Assembly: GCF_018271975.1 (NCBI RefSeq)
Contig: NZ_JAGUCN010000024.1
Span: forward strand, 16,358-80,357
Direction: 5' to 3'
Source: Carboxylicivirga mesophila
Lineage (GTDB): Bacteria > Bacteroidota > Bacteroidia > Bacteroidales > Marinilabiliaceae
DNA: 64,000 nucleotides
Below, piece by piece: positions 35,170-44,321 of this stretch (positions are counted from its first letter, which is position 1; every line of letters starts with the position of its first letter). The notes below the pieces were generated by a model. That model had not been told where the DNA came from, did not search any database, and saw only the letters and a program-made list of their open reading frames with translations. A program made the position numbers and the translations under genes.

Positions 35170-35885
35170 CCTGTAATTTTCAGCATCACCTTGGCTGCTG
35201 TGAGCAAAGTACCTGTCATAATGATGATGGTGAAGAAAATCAACCTGGCATCAGTGCCGAATGATTCAGCCAGTCCCGACTTCAACAGGCGTTTGTTATG
35301 ATGCGATATAACCACAAACCGTGGTATAACTCTCAGGTAAAGGCCATATATAATTCGTCCCAGAATAATGCCCAGTAAGAATCCTCCAATGATATCGCCA
35401 GGGAAGTGTACGCCCATGTAAATGCGTGAATAGGCGTTAATCGTTGCCCAAAGGAAAATAAATAGGGTGTAAGCTTTGTTTCTGAATAGAAGTGATGTAA
35501 ACATGGCTAAGCCAAAGGAGTTTGTGGCATGAGATGATACAAAGCCATATAAACCACCCCGTTTGCCATTTATTAAGTGTATCAGGTACTTTAGTTCTTC
35601 ATCGTGCGAGGGGCGTAACCGTTCAACTCCGTTCTTAAACACATTGGTTGATATCTGATCGCATAATACGATTAATACTGCTATGGCTAGCATGGTAACT
35701 AATCCGCGTACACCATGGTTCTTAAAAATCACATAGGCGATGACTAAATATAGAGGTAACCATACTTCTTTACTGGTAAACATCCAAAAGAAGTTGTCCC
35801 AATAGCCATTGTGAAAACTGTTTAAAAATAGAAGAAGTTCTTTATCCAGTTCGATTAACGATTGCAAAAGCCCCATGTTTTTCAA
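35166..35885 (-). CDS. PAP2-family membrane phosphatase
   Basis: Membrane phosphatase of 239 residues, six helices, type 2 phosphatidic acid phosphatase superfamily. The three catalytic blocks are present: KNGVERLRPSHD (motif 1, K-x6-RP), SSHATNSFGLA (motif 2, with the proton-donor His) and SRIYMGVHFPGDIIGG (motif 3, SR-x5-H-x3-D). Possible substrates include undecaprenyl pyrophosphate, lipid A phosphates or phosphatidylglycerophosphate; the sequence does not discriminate. The protein may start at ATG 35885 or at the ATG three codons later. Confidence 0.88.
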   Translation of the reverse strand: MKNMGLLQSLIELDKELLLFLNSFHNGYWDNFFWMFTSKEVWLPLYLVIAYVIFKNHGVRGLVTMLAIAVLIVLCDQISTNVFKNGVERLRPSHDEELKYLIHLINGKRGGLYGFVSSHATNSFGLAMFTSLLFRNKAYTLFIFLWATINAYSRIYMGVHFPGDIIGGFLLGIILGRIIYGLYLRVIPRFVVISHHNKRLLKSGLAESFGTDARLIFFTIIIMTGTLLTAAKVMLKITG

Positions 35886-36034
35886 TTTAGATCCCGAAAT
35901 TAAACTTTTCTAATTGAAATATCAGTTGTCTGATTAAGAATAATAAAATTTAATACACTCTTTCACTAAGTATTGCTGTTAAAAAGTTATTAAAATGTAA
36001 CAAGGCTCGTTAAAAAAATTGTATAATTGCAACC

Positions 36035-36472
36035 ATGCATAAGTGGCGTTCACATATGGCATTTCTTCTATTGGCGATATACAGTGTTGTTTTCGCCCAT
36101 AATGTTATACCCCATCATCATCATATGGACTTGGGGGCCAATGTGGTGGCAATGTTTTGTGACGAAGATGCCACGCATCATCACCACGAAGGCCATGGCT
36201 CTCATCAGCATCATTTCTCCGGTATTCAGCATAGTGATGCTAACCTGACACATGAGCATAATAATGAGGAGCATGCCGCTTGCCATTTTGATGTGCGACC
36301 GGTGGCAGCTAAATCACTTGATTTTCATCCTTACCTGGTTGTTAATCATACTTTTCAGTTGCAGGTATCAGTAAAAGAACTTCCTAAATACGATATTGAT
36401 CACAGCCCGATTAAGTTTCCCGAGGGCTACAATTTCGCGGTCCCGTTGAGGGCACCGCCTGTCTCTGTATGA
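36035..36472 (+). CDS. His-rich exported protein of a metal efflux locus
   Basis: A 145-residue protein with a short signal-like helix (MAFLLLAIYSVVFAHN) followed immediately by HNVIPHHHHMDLG and a central His-rich stretch (CDEDATHHHHEGHGSHQHH) with two Cys. The rest is beta-prone (FQLQVSVKELPKY) and ends in a Pro/Val-rich tail. About one residue in eight is His. Proteins of this design commonly precede CzcCBA/CusCBA-type operons in Bacteroidota and probably bind or buffer Zn, Cu, Co or Ni in the periplasm. It has a weak -7-like TATAATTG just upstream. It is the first gene of the 36.0-42.7 kb cluster. Confidence 0.75.
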   Translation: MHKWRSHMAFLLLAIYSVVFAHNVIPHHHHMDLGANVVAMFCDEDATHHHHEGHGSHQHHFSGIQHSDANLTHEHNNEEHAACHFDVRPVAAKSLDFHPYLVVNHTFQLQVSVKELPKYDIDHSPIKFPEGYNFAVPLRAPPVSV

Positions 36473-36555
36473 TTTGTTTCTAAGAAATTAACAACCATTG
36501 TATTCAATATAGGATGGTTGCAACTTACTATTTACTAACATTCAATCTTTAAATC

Positions 36556-36828
36556 ATGCAGAAATTACTATTTATTCTGGCTGTATCAGCCTTAATTCTA
36601 TCATCGTGTGGAACCAAAAAAGCAGAGCAAAAAGAAGGTACTCATGTTCATGAAGACGGAAGCGTTCATGAAGCACACGAGCATGCCACTCCTCAGCAGG
36701 AAACTTTCGAAGTTAAAGAGAAAGGTTGCTCGGCTGAATGTGCCAAAGATAGTTGCGACAGCGCAACAAAATCTGAAGAGAAGCACGACCACGACCATGA
36801 GCATGGCCATGATCATTCACACGAGTAG
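36556..36828 (+). CDS. His/Cys-rich small lipoprotein
   Basis: A 90-residue lipoprotein with signal and lipobox ILSSCGTK. The mature part is nearly all charged residues: GTHVHEDGSVHEAHEHA, a Cys-rich middle EKGCSAECAKDSCDS and a His-Asp tail HDHDHEHGHDHSHE. It has no fold one could name and is likely a flexible metal buffer attached to a membrane. It lies between the first His-rich gene and the RND operon and is followed by a strong hairpin. Confidence 0.75.
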   Translation: MQKLLFILAVSALILSSCGTKKAEQKEGTHVHEDGSVHEAHEHATPQQETFEVKEKGCSAECAKDSCDSATKSEEKHDHDHEHGHDHSHE

Positions 36829-36836
36829 AAGGTATT

Positions 36837-36878
36837 AGCAAACTTAAGCAGGATTTGTACCTGTTTTAAGTTTGCTTT
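36837..36878 (+). terminator. terminator or attenuator before the RND efflux genes
   Basis: Long stem AGCAAACTTAA with its complement 36866-36876, plus an inner CAGG/CCTG, loop of 7 nt, followed by three Ts. It separates the His-rich genes from czcB-like and could partially terminate readthrough. Confidence 0.6.
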
Positions 36879-36909
36879 ACACACGACAAAGATTGAATTA
36901 AAAAATATT

Positions 36910-38418
36910 TTGATGAAAATACATTATATAATTGGGTACCTGTTGATGGCTGTTATCTTATCAGCATGTAACAACAGTCCCCAGTCAACACATGATGCAC
37001 ATAGTCATGATGATATGACTATTCCATACACCGGTTATTCAGAGAGTGTGGAAATTTTTGTGGATGCACAGCCTTTAGCCGTTGGGGCTAATTCGCAGCT
37101 GATTGTGCATATAACGGACCTGAAATCGTTTAAGCCTGTTGATATTCAGGATATAACCATATCACTAGTTATTGGAACAAAAGGTGTGAGGATTAAAAGT
37201 GAATCACCTGTTCAGCAGGGTATATTCAAAGTTGTAATTCAACCAACAACCGCTGGTGCCGGGCAACTCCGTTTTGAATTTAATAAGGATGGGGCAGTGC
37301 ATCAGGTGCTTATTCCTGACGTAAAAGTATATTCTAATGAACACGATGCTGTTCACCTGGCAGAAGAAGATCTGCCATCATCTCCCAATGCCATTGCATT
37401 TACTAAGGAACAATCCTGGAAGGTTGAGTTTGAAACCCGGCAGGTGCAACGCATACCTTTTGGTGCTGTTATTAAGGTGCCGGCTAAAGTAAGTGCATCA
37501 CCCATCAATCAGCGAATTGTGGTGGCCAAATCATCAGGTATTGTTCTGTTTACCTCAGGTATTATATCTGTTGGTCAAAAACTGAACAAAGGGGAATGGG
37601 CATTTACTATTGCCGGACAAGGCTTAACGGAGAATAATTCAGTTCTGCGTCTGCAAGAGGCCAAAGTGGAATATGAGACTGCGAAATCTGATTATGACAG
37701 GGATAGACGCTTGTATGAGAAAAAAATTGTTTCAGAACGCTCACTGCTTGAGTCAAAGGCGCGTTATGAAAAGGCATCAACACAATGGAATAATCTTCAA
37801 AGTGCTATTGGAACAAAGGGTGAGAAGGTGCGGGCTCCTGGTAAAGGGTTAGTTCATGCGGTTCATGTACAGAATGGAGAGTTTGTATCGGCTGGTACGC
37901 CCCTGTTTACTATTGTTGAAAATAAACGAATGCTGTTAACTGCAATGGTAAGACTAAGTAAGGTGGCCGAACTGTCTGCCATTAATGACGCTACCATCGA
38001 AACGAATTCGGGAGAGGTGTATGAGCTGCAGGATTTAAACGGACGGATTGTTTCTGTTGCCCAGTCAATTAACGAAGAGGCTTATTTATTACCTGTAACA
38101 ATTGAAGTTGACTATAATCACGATCTTTTAAGTAGTGGTTTTGTAAACGTGTACTTGAAATCTGATGAAACAAATGAAGAGATAGTTGTCCCGGAAACGG
38201 CTCTCGTTGAGATGCAAGGCTTATTCTTTGTATACGTGCAGTTAACTCCTGAACTGTTCGAACGTCAACAGGTAAAGCCTGGAAAAAGTGATGGCCGGAA
38301 TTGTCTTATTCAAGCGGGTTTGACAGGCAGGGAGCGTATTGTAACCAAAGGAGCTACCTTGGTGAAACTGGCAGCTGTATCTAATACTGTTGACGCCCAT
38401 GCCGGGCATGTACATTAG
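36910..38418 (+). CDS. heavy-metal RND efflux periplasmic adaptor (CzcB/CusB-like)
   Basis: Membrane-fusion lipoprotein of 502 residues; lipobox ILSACNNS. A His-rich N-terminal segment (THDAHSHDDM) and an Ig-like domain (about 40-145) precede the adaptor core. The helical hairpin is at about 240-295 (LRLQEAKVEYETAKSDYDRD and KKIVSERSLLESKARYEKA) flanked by lipoyl half-motifs (GKGLVHAVHVQNGEFVSAG). The protein ends with another His-rich tag, VDAHAGHVH. It would join the RND pump to the outer-membrane channel. The RND gene starts 11 bp downstream. Confidence 0.87.
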   Translation: MMKIHYIIGYLLMAVILSACNNSPQSTHDAHSHDDMTIPYTGYSESVEIFVDAQPLAVGANSQLIVHITDLKSFKPVDIQDITISLVIGTKGVRIKSESPVQQGIFKVVIQPTTAGAGQLRFEFNKDGAVHQVLIPDVKVYSNEHDAVHLAEEDLPSSPNAIAFTKEQSWKVEFETRQVQRIPFGAVIKVPAKVSASPINQRIVVAKSSGIVLFTSGIISVGQKLNKGEWAFTIAGQGLTENNSVLRLQEAKVEYETAKSDYDRDRRLYEKKIVSERSLLESKARYEKASTQWNNLQSAIGTKGEKVRAPGKGLVHAVHVQNGEFVSAGTPLFTIVENKRMLLTAMVRLSKVAELSAINDATIETNSGEVYELQDLNGRIVSVAQSINEEAYLLPVTIEVDYNHDLLSSGFVNVYLKSDETNEEIVVPETALVEMQGLFFVYVQLTPELFERQQVKPGKSDGRNCLIQAGLTGRERIVTKGATLVKLAAVSNTVDAHAGHVH

Positions 38419-38429
38419 GAGGACAAGCT

Positions 38430-41400
38430 ATGTTAGATACAATCATAAAATTTTCGCTCCACAATAAGCTGATGGTACTTTTGGGAGCAGTAATCCTAAT
38501 GTTGGGCGGCCTGTATACAGCCAACAATATGGATGTGGATGTATTCCCGGATTTGACTGCCCCAACAGTGGTGGTGATGACCGATGCCCATGGCAAGGCA
38601 GCTGAAGAGGTGGAGCGCCTGGTGACATTCCCAATTGAGACGGCTGTTAATGGCGCTACTGATGTGAGAAGAGTGCGCTCGGCCAGCTCACATGGCTTTT
38701 CGTTTGTATGGGTTGAGTTCGATTGGGGAACAGATGTGTTTAGAGCAAGGCAGATTGTCAGTGAGAAACTGGTGACTTTGGCTGGTCAACTGCCACTGGG
38801 TATCTCTCAGCCGGTTCTGGCGCCTCAGTCAAGTGTTATGGGGGAAATCCTGTTTATAGGTTTGCAATCTGATAGTACGGATAAGATGACATTGAGGACT
38901 ATTGCCGATTGGCAGGTGAAGCCTTTGTTGCTGGCAACTGGCGGAGTCTCTCAGGTAACAATTATTGGAGGTGACTATAAACAGTATAAAGTACTGGCCG
39001 ATCCGCATAAGATGATGCATTATGGTGTGACATTAGATGAACTGGCCAATGTGTGTCGTGGTATTAGCCAAAATAGTACCGGAGGAGTTATGCGGGAATA
39101 TGGTAATGAATATGTTGTTCGTGGAGTCGGGCGAAGTGATGACCTTGAGGTATTGGGTAATTCGCTAATCAGACAAAATAACGGACAGCCTGTGTACGTA
39201 TATGATGTGGCTGATGTTGTTATAGAACCTGCTGTTAAGATGGGGTACGCTTCTCAGAATGCTACACCGGCGGTAATCTTGTCAATATCAAAGCAGCCGA
39301 ATACCAATACGCTCGAATTAACCGAGAGGATTGAAGCTAACCTGCATACACTGTCAGAAACGTTACCCGCTGACGTCAGACTGGATACAAAAATATTTCG
39401 CCAGGCTGATTTTATTGAAACATCAGTAAATAATGTGCAACGTGCTCTTATTGAGGGGGGATTGTTTGTTGTTATCATCCTGTTTTTGTTTTTGGGAAGC
39501 TTCAGAACCACAGTTATTTCATTGCTGGCCATTCCCTTGTCTCTGCTAGGCGCAGTGATCACATTAAAGTATCTGAACCTGAACATAAATACGATGAGCC
39601 TTGGTGGTATGGCCATTGCCATTGGTTCGCTGGTAGATGATGCCATTATTGATGTAGAGAATGTATACAAACGCCTGCGACAGAATCATCAGTTGGCCAA
39701 AGAAAAACGTGAATCAACGCTTACAATCGTTTATGAAGCATCAAAAGAGATTAGAGCTTCCATATTAAATGCGACTTTGATTATTATAGTGGCGTTTGTG
39801 CCGCTGTTCTTCTTATCTGGTATGGAAGGGCGTATGTTACGGCCATTGGGTATTGCTTATATTGTTGCTCTGTTCATGTCGCTAATCATAGCCATGACAA
39901 CTACTCCGCTATTGTGTCGTTTATTATTGACGGGCGATAATTACCTGAACCGTAAAGAAAAAGACAGTCGCTTAACGCGATCTCTGCAAAACGGCTATCA
40001 AACATCATTGCATTGGGCTTTGAGGCATAAAGCAGGATTTCTGATAGTGTCTGTTATAGCGTTTATTGTATCAATGGGTGTTTTAGGCACTATGGGACGT
40101 AGCTTCTTACCTGAATTTAACGAAGGTGCTCTTACTATCTCAGCTGTCAGTCAGCCTGGTGTTTCTTTAGAGAAGAGTAATGAACTTGGTAATCTCATCG
40201 AAACCGAATTGCTGGATATACCTGAGGTCACCAGTACAGCCCGTCGTACTGGGCGCGGAGAACTGGATGAGCACTCACAAACAACCAATAGTGCAGAGAT
40301 TGATGTTAATTTTATTGTTGGTGAGCGTGGGCAGGAAGCTTTTATGGCTGAAGTACGTCATAGGCTGGCTAATGTGCCTGGAGTAGCCACTACTGTTGGA
40401 CAGCCATTGGGGCACCGCATTGATCATATGTTGTCGGGTACACGGGCTAATATTGCCATCAAGCTGTTTGGGCAGGATTTAAATCAACTGTTTGTGTTAG
40501 GTAACCAGCTTAAGGCAGCAATAAGCGATATTGAAGGATTAGTGGATGTAAATGTTGAACAACAAACCGAAGTTCCGCAGATTCAGATTAAGGCTGATAG
40601 AGGTAAGCTGGCCATGTATGGGATCACGCTTAATGAGTTTAATGAATTTATAGATGTGGCTTTTGCCGGAGAAAAGCTGGCTGATATATATGAAGGACAG
40701 CAGAGTTATGATTTGCTGTTACGCTTCAATCATGATTATACCAATTCAATTGAAGGTTTAAAGAAGGCTTTGATTGATGCCGGTGATGGCAAAAAAGTGC
40801 CACTCGAAGAAGTGTCTCAAATCAGCTCTGCTGCAGGACCTGGCATTATCACCCGCGAAAATGTTCAGCGTAAGCTGGTCGTATCCGCGAATGTGGCTGA
40901 ACGTGATTTAAGAAGTGTAGTAAATGACATCAGGGAAGAGGTGAAGCAAAAAATAAGCCTGCCTGATGGCTACCGCATAGAGTATGGCGGGCAATTTGAG
41001 AGTGAAGCGAAAGCATCGCAAACACTGATGTTGACGTCTTTTATGGCTATCTGTATCATCTTCCTCTTGCTGTATCAGGAATTTAAAAACATGCAGTTGG
41101 CGGCTATTATACTTATCAACCTGCCACTGGCTTTAATTGGAGGTGTTTTTGCCATTAAGTTCACATCGGGTATTGTTAGTATTCCAGCTATCATCGGATT
41201 TATTACCTTGTTTGGTATTGCTACGCGTAATGGCATATTGCTGATATCCAATTATCAGCACATGAAGATAGATAAGTTGGGATTAACTGATCTGGTGGTG
41301 CATGGTTCGGTTGATCGTTTAAATCCGATACTTATGACAGCTCTTACAGCTGCCCTGGCACTGATACCATTGGCACTAAATGGCGATCAACCCGGAAACG

Positions 41401-41540
41401 AAATACAAAGCCCGATGGCTAAAGTGATATTGGGCGGTCTGCTCACTTCTACTTTATTAAATATGTATGTGATACCAATCGTGTATTACCTGTTACAAAA
41501 AAGAAAATCAGCTAGTGCTGCGAAAGGAGGTTTGTTATGA
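38430..41540 (+). CDS. heavy-metal RND efflux pump (CzcA/CusA-like)
   Basis: Twelve-helix inner-membrane RND transporter of 1036 residues, driven by the proton gradient. The N-terminal helix is followed by the porter domain; TM4 reads GGMAIAIGSLVDDAIIDVEN (about residues 391-410), the motif region that in HME-class pumps correlates with the transported ion. The pair of Asp residues there is proton-relay-like. The second half carries IIGFITLFGIATRNGILLIS and a C-terminal helix bundle. The TM4 motif does not clearly match the Zn/Co/Cd or the Cu/Ag class, so the metal is undecided. Start codon overlaps nothing; the TolC gene begins inside its last codons (ATGA overlap). Confidence 0.9.
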   Translation: MLDTIIKFSLHNKLMVLLGAVILMLGGLYTANNMDVDVFPDLTAPTVVVMTDAHGKAAEEVERLVTFPIETAVNGATDVRRVRSASSHGFSFVWVEFDWGTDVFRARQIVSEKLVTLAGQLPLGISQPVLAPQSSVMGEILFIGLQSDSTDKMTLRTIADWQVKPLLLATGGVSQVTIIGGDYKQYKVLADPHKMMHYGVTLDELANVCRGISQNSTGGVMREYGNEYVVRGVGRSDDLEVLGNSLIRQNNGQPVYVYDVADVVIEPAVKMGYASQNATPAVILSISKQPNTNTLELTERIEANLHTLSETLPADVRLDTKIFRQADFIETSVNNVQRALIEGGLFVVIILFLFLGSFRTTVISLLAIPLSLLGAVITLKYLNLNINTMSLGGMAIAIGSLVDDAIIDVENVYKRLRQNHQLAKEKRESTLTIVYEASKEIRASILNATLIIIVAFVPLFFLSGMEGRMLRPLGIAYIVALFMSLIIAMTTTPLLCRLLLTGDNYLNRKEKDSRLTRSLQNGYQTSLHWALRHKAGFLIVSVIAFIVSMGVLGTMGRSFLPEFNEGALTISAVSQPGVSLEKSNELGNLIETELLDIPEVTSTARRTGRGELDEHSQTTNSAEIDVNFIVGERGQEAFMAEVRHRLANVPGVATTVGQPLGHRIDHMLSGTRANIAIKLFGQDLNQLFVLGNQLKAAISDIEGLVDVNVEQQTEVPQIQIKADRGKLAMYGITLNEFNEFIDVAFAGEKLADIYEGQQSYDLLLRFNHDYTNSIEGLKKALIDAGDGKKVPLEEVSQISSAAGPGIITRENVQRKLVVSANVAERDLRSVVNDIREEVKQKISLPDGYRIEYGGQFESEAKASQTLMLTSFMAICIIFLLLYQEFKNMQLAAIILINLPLALIGGVFAIKFTSGIVSIPAIIGFITLFGIATRNGILLISNYQHMKIDKLGLTDLVVHGSVDRLNPILMTALTAALALIPLALNGDQPGNEIQSPMAKVILGGLLTSTLLNMYVIPIVYYLLQKRKSASAAKGGLL

Positions 41541-42715
41541 AGCGTTTATTGATTTTAAACTTACTATTGGTATCTATACACCTGGCAGGTCAAAATTCCA
41601 TTCCGCAGTTGATTGAACAGGTGGAGCTGAATAATCTGATGTTGAAATCGCTGCGGGCACAAACTGACGCACTCATTATGGGCAATAAAACGGGGATGAA
41701 TCCCTCCAATCCTGAAGTGGAGTACATCTACCAGTGGGGTAATACCAACCAGTTGGGTAATAAGCAGGAGTTTCATGTCAGACAGAGTTTTGACTTTCCT
41801 ACTGCTTATCGCTATCGCAAGCAAATGAGAGAAAATCTTAATGAGCAGGCCGAAATGCAATACCTCCATGCTTATAATAGAGTGATGCTCTCTGCTCAAC
41901 AGGTTCTATACAGATTGATCTACCAGAATGCGCTGGAAGAGGAGTTTCAGAAACGATTGAAGCATGCTGAACAAATTGCGAAGGCTTACCAGCTGAAGTT
42001 TGAAGAAGGGGATGCCAATATATTGGAGCTAAACAAGGCCAATATTAATTTGCTTAATGCCCGCAATGCTCTTGCCCGGATTCAGTCCGACAAGCAACTG
42101 CAGGAAGAGCAACTGCAGCAAATCAATGGTGGTATAGCTATTGAGTTTAACACAAAGTTGTGGCCATTAGCGCCACTGCCCGAAAATTACGATGACTGGT
42201 TTAATGCTAATGCCGATATCATACCGTTACTAGGTAGTTTGCAAGATGGACTGGAAGCTAACCGATATAATGAGAAGCTAAATAAAGCGATGTACTTGCC
42301 TAAACTAACAGGTGGCTATAGTGCCGAAACGGGTGCTGTAGATAAATTCCGCGGTGTGAATGTCGGATTAACGATTCCGTTGTGGGAAAATAAGAATACA
42401 GTAAAAGAAGCCAGGCTAACTACACTGGCATTGGAAAATCAGATGGCTGATACGCGTTTACAACTTTATCACGGGTTAAAAGCAATTTATTTAAAAGCCG
42501 GTAACATGAAGGCTGTTGCAGCAGATTACCGAAGTGCCATGGAAGCACTGAACAATACTGAACTGCTGCAGATAGCCCTTGAAAATGGTGAGATAAGTAT
42601 TCTGGAATATATGATGGAGTTAGGTATTTACTATGAGGCTGTGGAAAATGCGCTTAATGCCGAACTGGATTATTACCTGAGTGTGGCACAAATGAATGCT
42701 TTCCAGATAAACTGA
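41537..42715 (+). CDS. TolC-family outer-membrane efflux protein
   Basis: Outer-membrane channel subunit, 392 residues, with signal peptide (LLILNLLLVSIHLAG-QN). Two TolC/OEP repeats are seen: the first contains PSNPEVEYIYQWGNTNQLG and a long helix to about 200, the second starts near YLPKLTGGYSAETGAVDKFRGVNVGLTIPLW (parts YLPKLTGGYSAETGA and GVNVGLTIPLWENKNTVKEA), followed by a helix to the C terminus. It is shorter than E. coli TolC by about 100 residues, as is common for CzcC-type proteins. Its ATG overlaps the RND stop by 4 bp, so expression is coupled. A terminator follows. Confidence 0.88.
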   Translation: MKRLLILNLLLVSIHLAGQNSIPQLIEQVELNNLMLKSLRAQTDALIMGNKTGMNPSNPEVEYIYQWGNTNQLGNKQEFHVRQSFDFPTAYRYRKQMRENLNEQAEMQYLHAYNRVMLSAQQVLYRLIYQNALEEEFQKRLKHAEQIAKAYQLKFEEGDANILELNKANINLLNARNALARIQSDKQLQEEQLQQINGGIAIEFNTKLWPLAPLPENYDDWFNANADIIPLLGSLQDGLEANRYNEKLNKAMYLPKLTGGYSAETGAVDKFRGVNVGLTIPLWENKNTVKEARLTTLALENQMADTRLQLYHGLKAIYLKAGNMKAVAADYRSAMEALNNTELLQIALENGEISILEYMMELGIYYEAVENALNAELDYYLSVAQMNAFQIN

Positions 42716-42735
42716 TAAAGCGTGAGATATGTAAT

Positions 42736-42777
42736 AAACCGTTCCTGTAGTTAATGTTGGACAGGAACGGTTTTTTT
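42736..42777 (+). terminator. terminator after the metal efflux operon
   Basis: Perfect 13-bp stem (42736-42748 with 42761-42773), 12-nt loop, followed by a T run. Confidence 0.9.
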
Positions 42778-42790
42778 CTTAATCAGGTAA

Positions 42791-43141
42791 TTAACCGCCG
42801 GCCTTTTTGACTTTGTAGCCATCGTTTTTAAGTAACTCAACTACTTTATCTCTAAAATCGCCCTGTATCAATATCTCACCATTTTTGGCAGAGCCACCAA
42901 CGCCGCATTTACTTTTAAGCATTTTACCCAGCTCTTTCAGGTCATCTTCATGGCCAATAAAGCCGGTTATCAGGGTTACTTTTTTGCCACCTCGTTGCTT
43001 CTTGTCAAGCATCACTCGTAAATCCTGTTCCCGTGGTTCAAGCGTTTCTTCCTGTTCATCCTCGTTATATTGGTACTCAAAATCCTGGTTGGTTGAAAAA
43101 ACAACACCATCCAGGTTTTTCCACTTCTTTTTCTTTGCCAT
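42791..43141 (-). CDS. SUI1/YciH-family translation factor
   Basis: Small soluble protein of 116 residues of the eIF1/SUI1 family (YciH in E. coli), implicated in start-codon fidelity. It has the family features DKKQRGGKKVTLITGF, LKSKCGVGGSAKNGEILIQGD and a C-terminal DKVVELLKNDGYKVKKAGG. The ATG at 43141 (MAKKKKWKNLDG) is chosen over an upstream in-frame ATG at 43198 because a full -7 promoter box lies between the two at 43160-43167. Likely monocistronic. Confidence 0.88.
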   Translation of the reverse strand: MAKKKKWKNLDGVVFSTNQDFEYQYNEDEQEETLEPREQDLRVMLDKKQRGGKKVTLITGFIGHEDDLKELGKMLKSKCGVGGSAKNGEILIQGDFRDKVVELLKNDGYKVKKAGG

Positions 43142-43159
43142 CTTTGTAATGTGTTTTTG

Positions 43160-43167
43160 CAAATGTA
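43160..43167 (-). promoter_or_regulatory. -7 promoter element of the SUI1 gene
   Basis: Minus-strand TACATTTG, a full match; 19 bp upstream of the chosen start codon, which it helps to define. Confidence 0.5.
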
Positions 43168-43220
43168 ATAACAAACGAAGGATTAGTTTAAATTCCACGA
43201 ACCATTCTTTATAGTAGGCT

Positions 43221-43919
43221 ATGAATAAGATACCGGGAATAAAAGTGATTGCTTTTGATGCGGATGATACACTCTGGGAAAATGAAACCTTCTTCAGAGA
43301 AGCCGAAAATCAATTTGCCGAACTGATAAAAGACTATGCACCCAGAGACGAGGTGCTTCGGATTTTATACGAAGTAGAGATGGCCAACATGCCGGTTTAT
43401 GGTTATGGTATCAAAGCTTTTATTTTATCACTGATTGAAACAGCTCAGTTCTTGTCCGGTTATCGTATTACAGCGCGCCAAACCAGCGAATTGATTGACC
43501 TGGGTAAAGAGATGCTGAACAAGCCGGTTGTGTTACTTGATGGTGTTGAAGAGGTATTGCAAACCTTGCATGGAAAGTATAAGCTGATTGTGGCCACCAA
43601 AGGCGATTTGCTGGATCAGGAGCGGAAACTAAAAAAGTCGGGCTTACTCCAATATTTTCACCATATTGAGGTGATGAGTGATAAGCATACGGAGGCCTAC
43701 CGGTCATTAATAGCTCACCTTGACTGTCAGCCCAAGGAAGTGCTGATGGTTGGAAATTCGCTCAAGTCAGATGTATTGCCCATTTTGGAATGTGGCGGAT
43801 GGGGGGGACATATTCCGTTTCATACCACCTGGCATCACGAGCTGGTGACCGATGAGGTGGTGTCCGAACAATTCTATGAACTTACGTCTATAAAGCAATT
43901 GCCAGAGTTGGTTTTGTAG
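43221..43919 (+). CDS. HAD-family hydrolase
   Basis: Soluble phosphatase-like protein of 232 residues. HAD motif I is FDADDTLWENETFF (nucleophile Asp, general acid Asp), motif II IVATKGD, motif III Lys in the ERKLKKSG area, and motif IV MVGNSLKSDVLPILECGG. A helical cap lies between motif I and II (about 30-100). Relatives act on small phosphate esters; the exact substrate cannot be read. Promoter regions of this gene and the SUI1 gene lie back to back. Confidence 0.82.
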   Translation: MNKIPGIKVIAFDADDTLWENETFFREAENQFAELIKDYAPRDEVLRILYEVEMANMPVYGYGIKAFILSLIETAQFLSGYRITARQTSELIDLGKEMLNKPVVLLDGVEEVLQTLHGKYKLIVATKGDLLDQERKLKKSGLLQYFHHIEVMSDKHTEAYRSLIAHLDCQPKEVLMVGNSLKSDVLPILECGGWGGHIPFHTTWHHELVTDEVVSEQFYELTSIKQLPELVL

Positions 43920-44321
43920 AAAAGAATTGAACGCAATTAGGGGTGTATCTATAGATTGGTGGTATAGGTGAGCGAATTTTACTATGTGATTGAATGGGAG
44001 TATTTTGTGATTTCGATACGTTGTGCAGTTTTTTACTAACAGAGCTTCGTCCCCTGGCGGTGTCCTAAATTGTTAGCTAATAGGTGCTCTATTAATGTTC
44101 AACCCCATCCGGGGTTGTATCATACTAGCAGATGGTGTTTTATTAAGTTTCGACCCCATCCGGGGTCGCATATTGCAGGCTTGTGAGCTTTATTACTTTG
44201 CTCATCATTATCCTCCATCGTCGGTCCCCTGTCTTCAGTCCCTATTCTTTCTAAAACTTTGTTAAAAACGACTACAATGCCGAACAAAGCTATTCATGCG
44301 TTGGTTTCTCACTAATAAAAA
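43920..44321. other. intergenic region, 402 bp, with hairpin repeats
   Basis: No gene is visible. The centre holds two copies of a repeat of about 51 bp built on a palindrome (see 44100 and 44151). The rest is plain A+T-rich sequence with no tRNA, terminator or promoter that I would defend. Confidence 0.6.
44100..44168. repeat. two REP-like palindromes, ~51-bp period
   Basis: Copy 1 is CAACCCC-ATCC-GGGGTTG (44100-44117), copy 2 CGACCCC-ATCC-GGGGTCG (44151-44168). The outer pair A-T/G-C changes on both sides together (CAA..TTG, CGA..TCG), so the stem is conserved while its sequence differs. The flanks are also similar (ATTAATGTTC and ATTAAGTTTC). Similar short stems with 3-4 nt loops occur at 61943-61984 and 63865-63959. 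Confidence 0.7.

Noticed and set aside
35886..36034. tRNA or sRNA gene between the PAP2 and His-rich genes
   Set aside because: No cloverleaf or conserved tRNA T-loop; only plain A+T-rich DNA.
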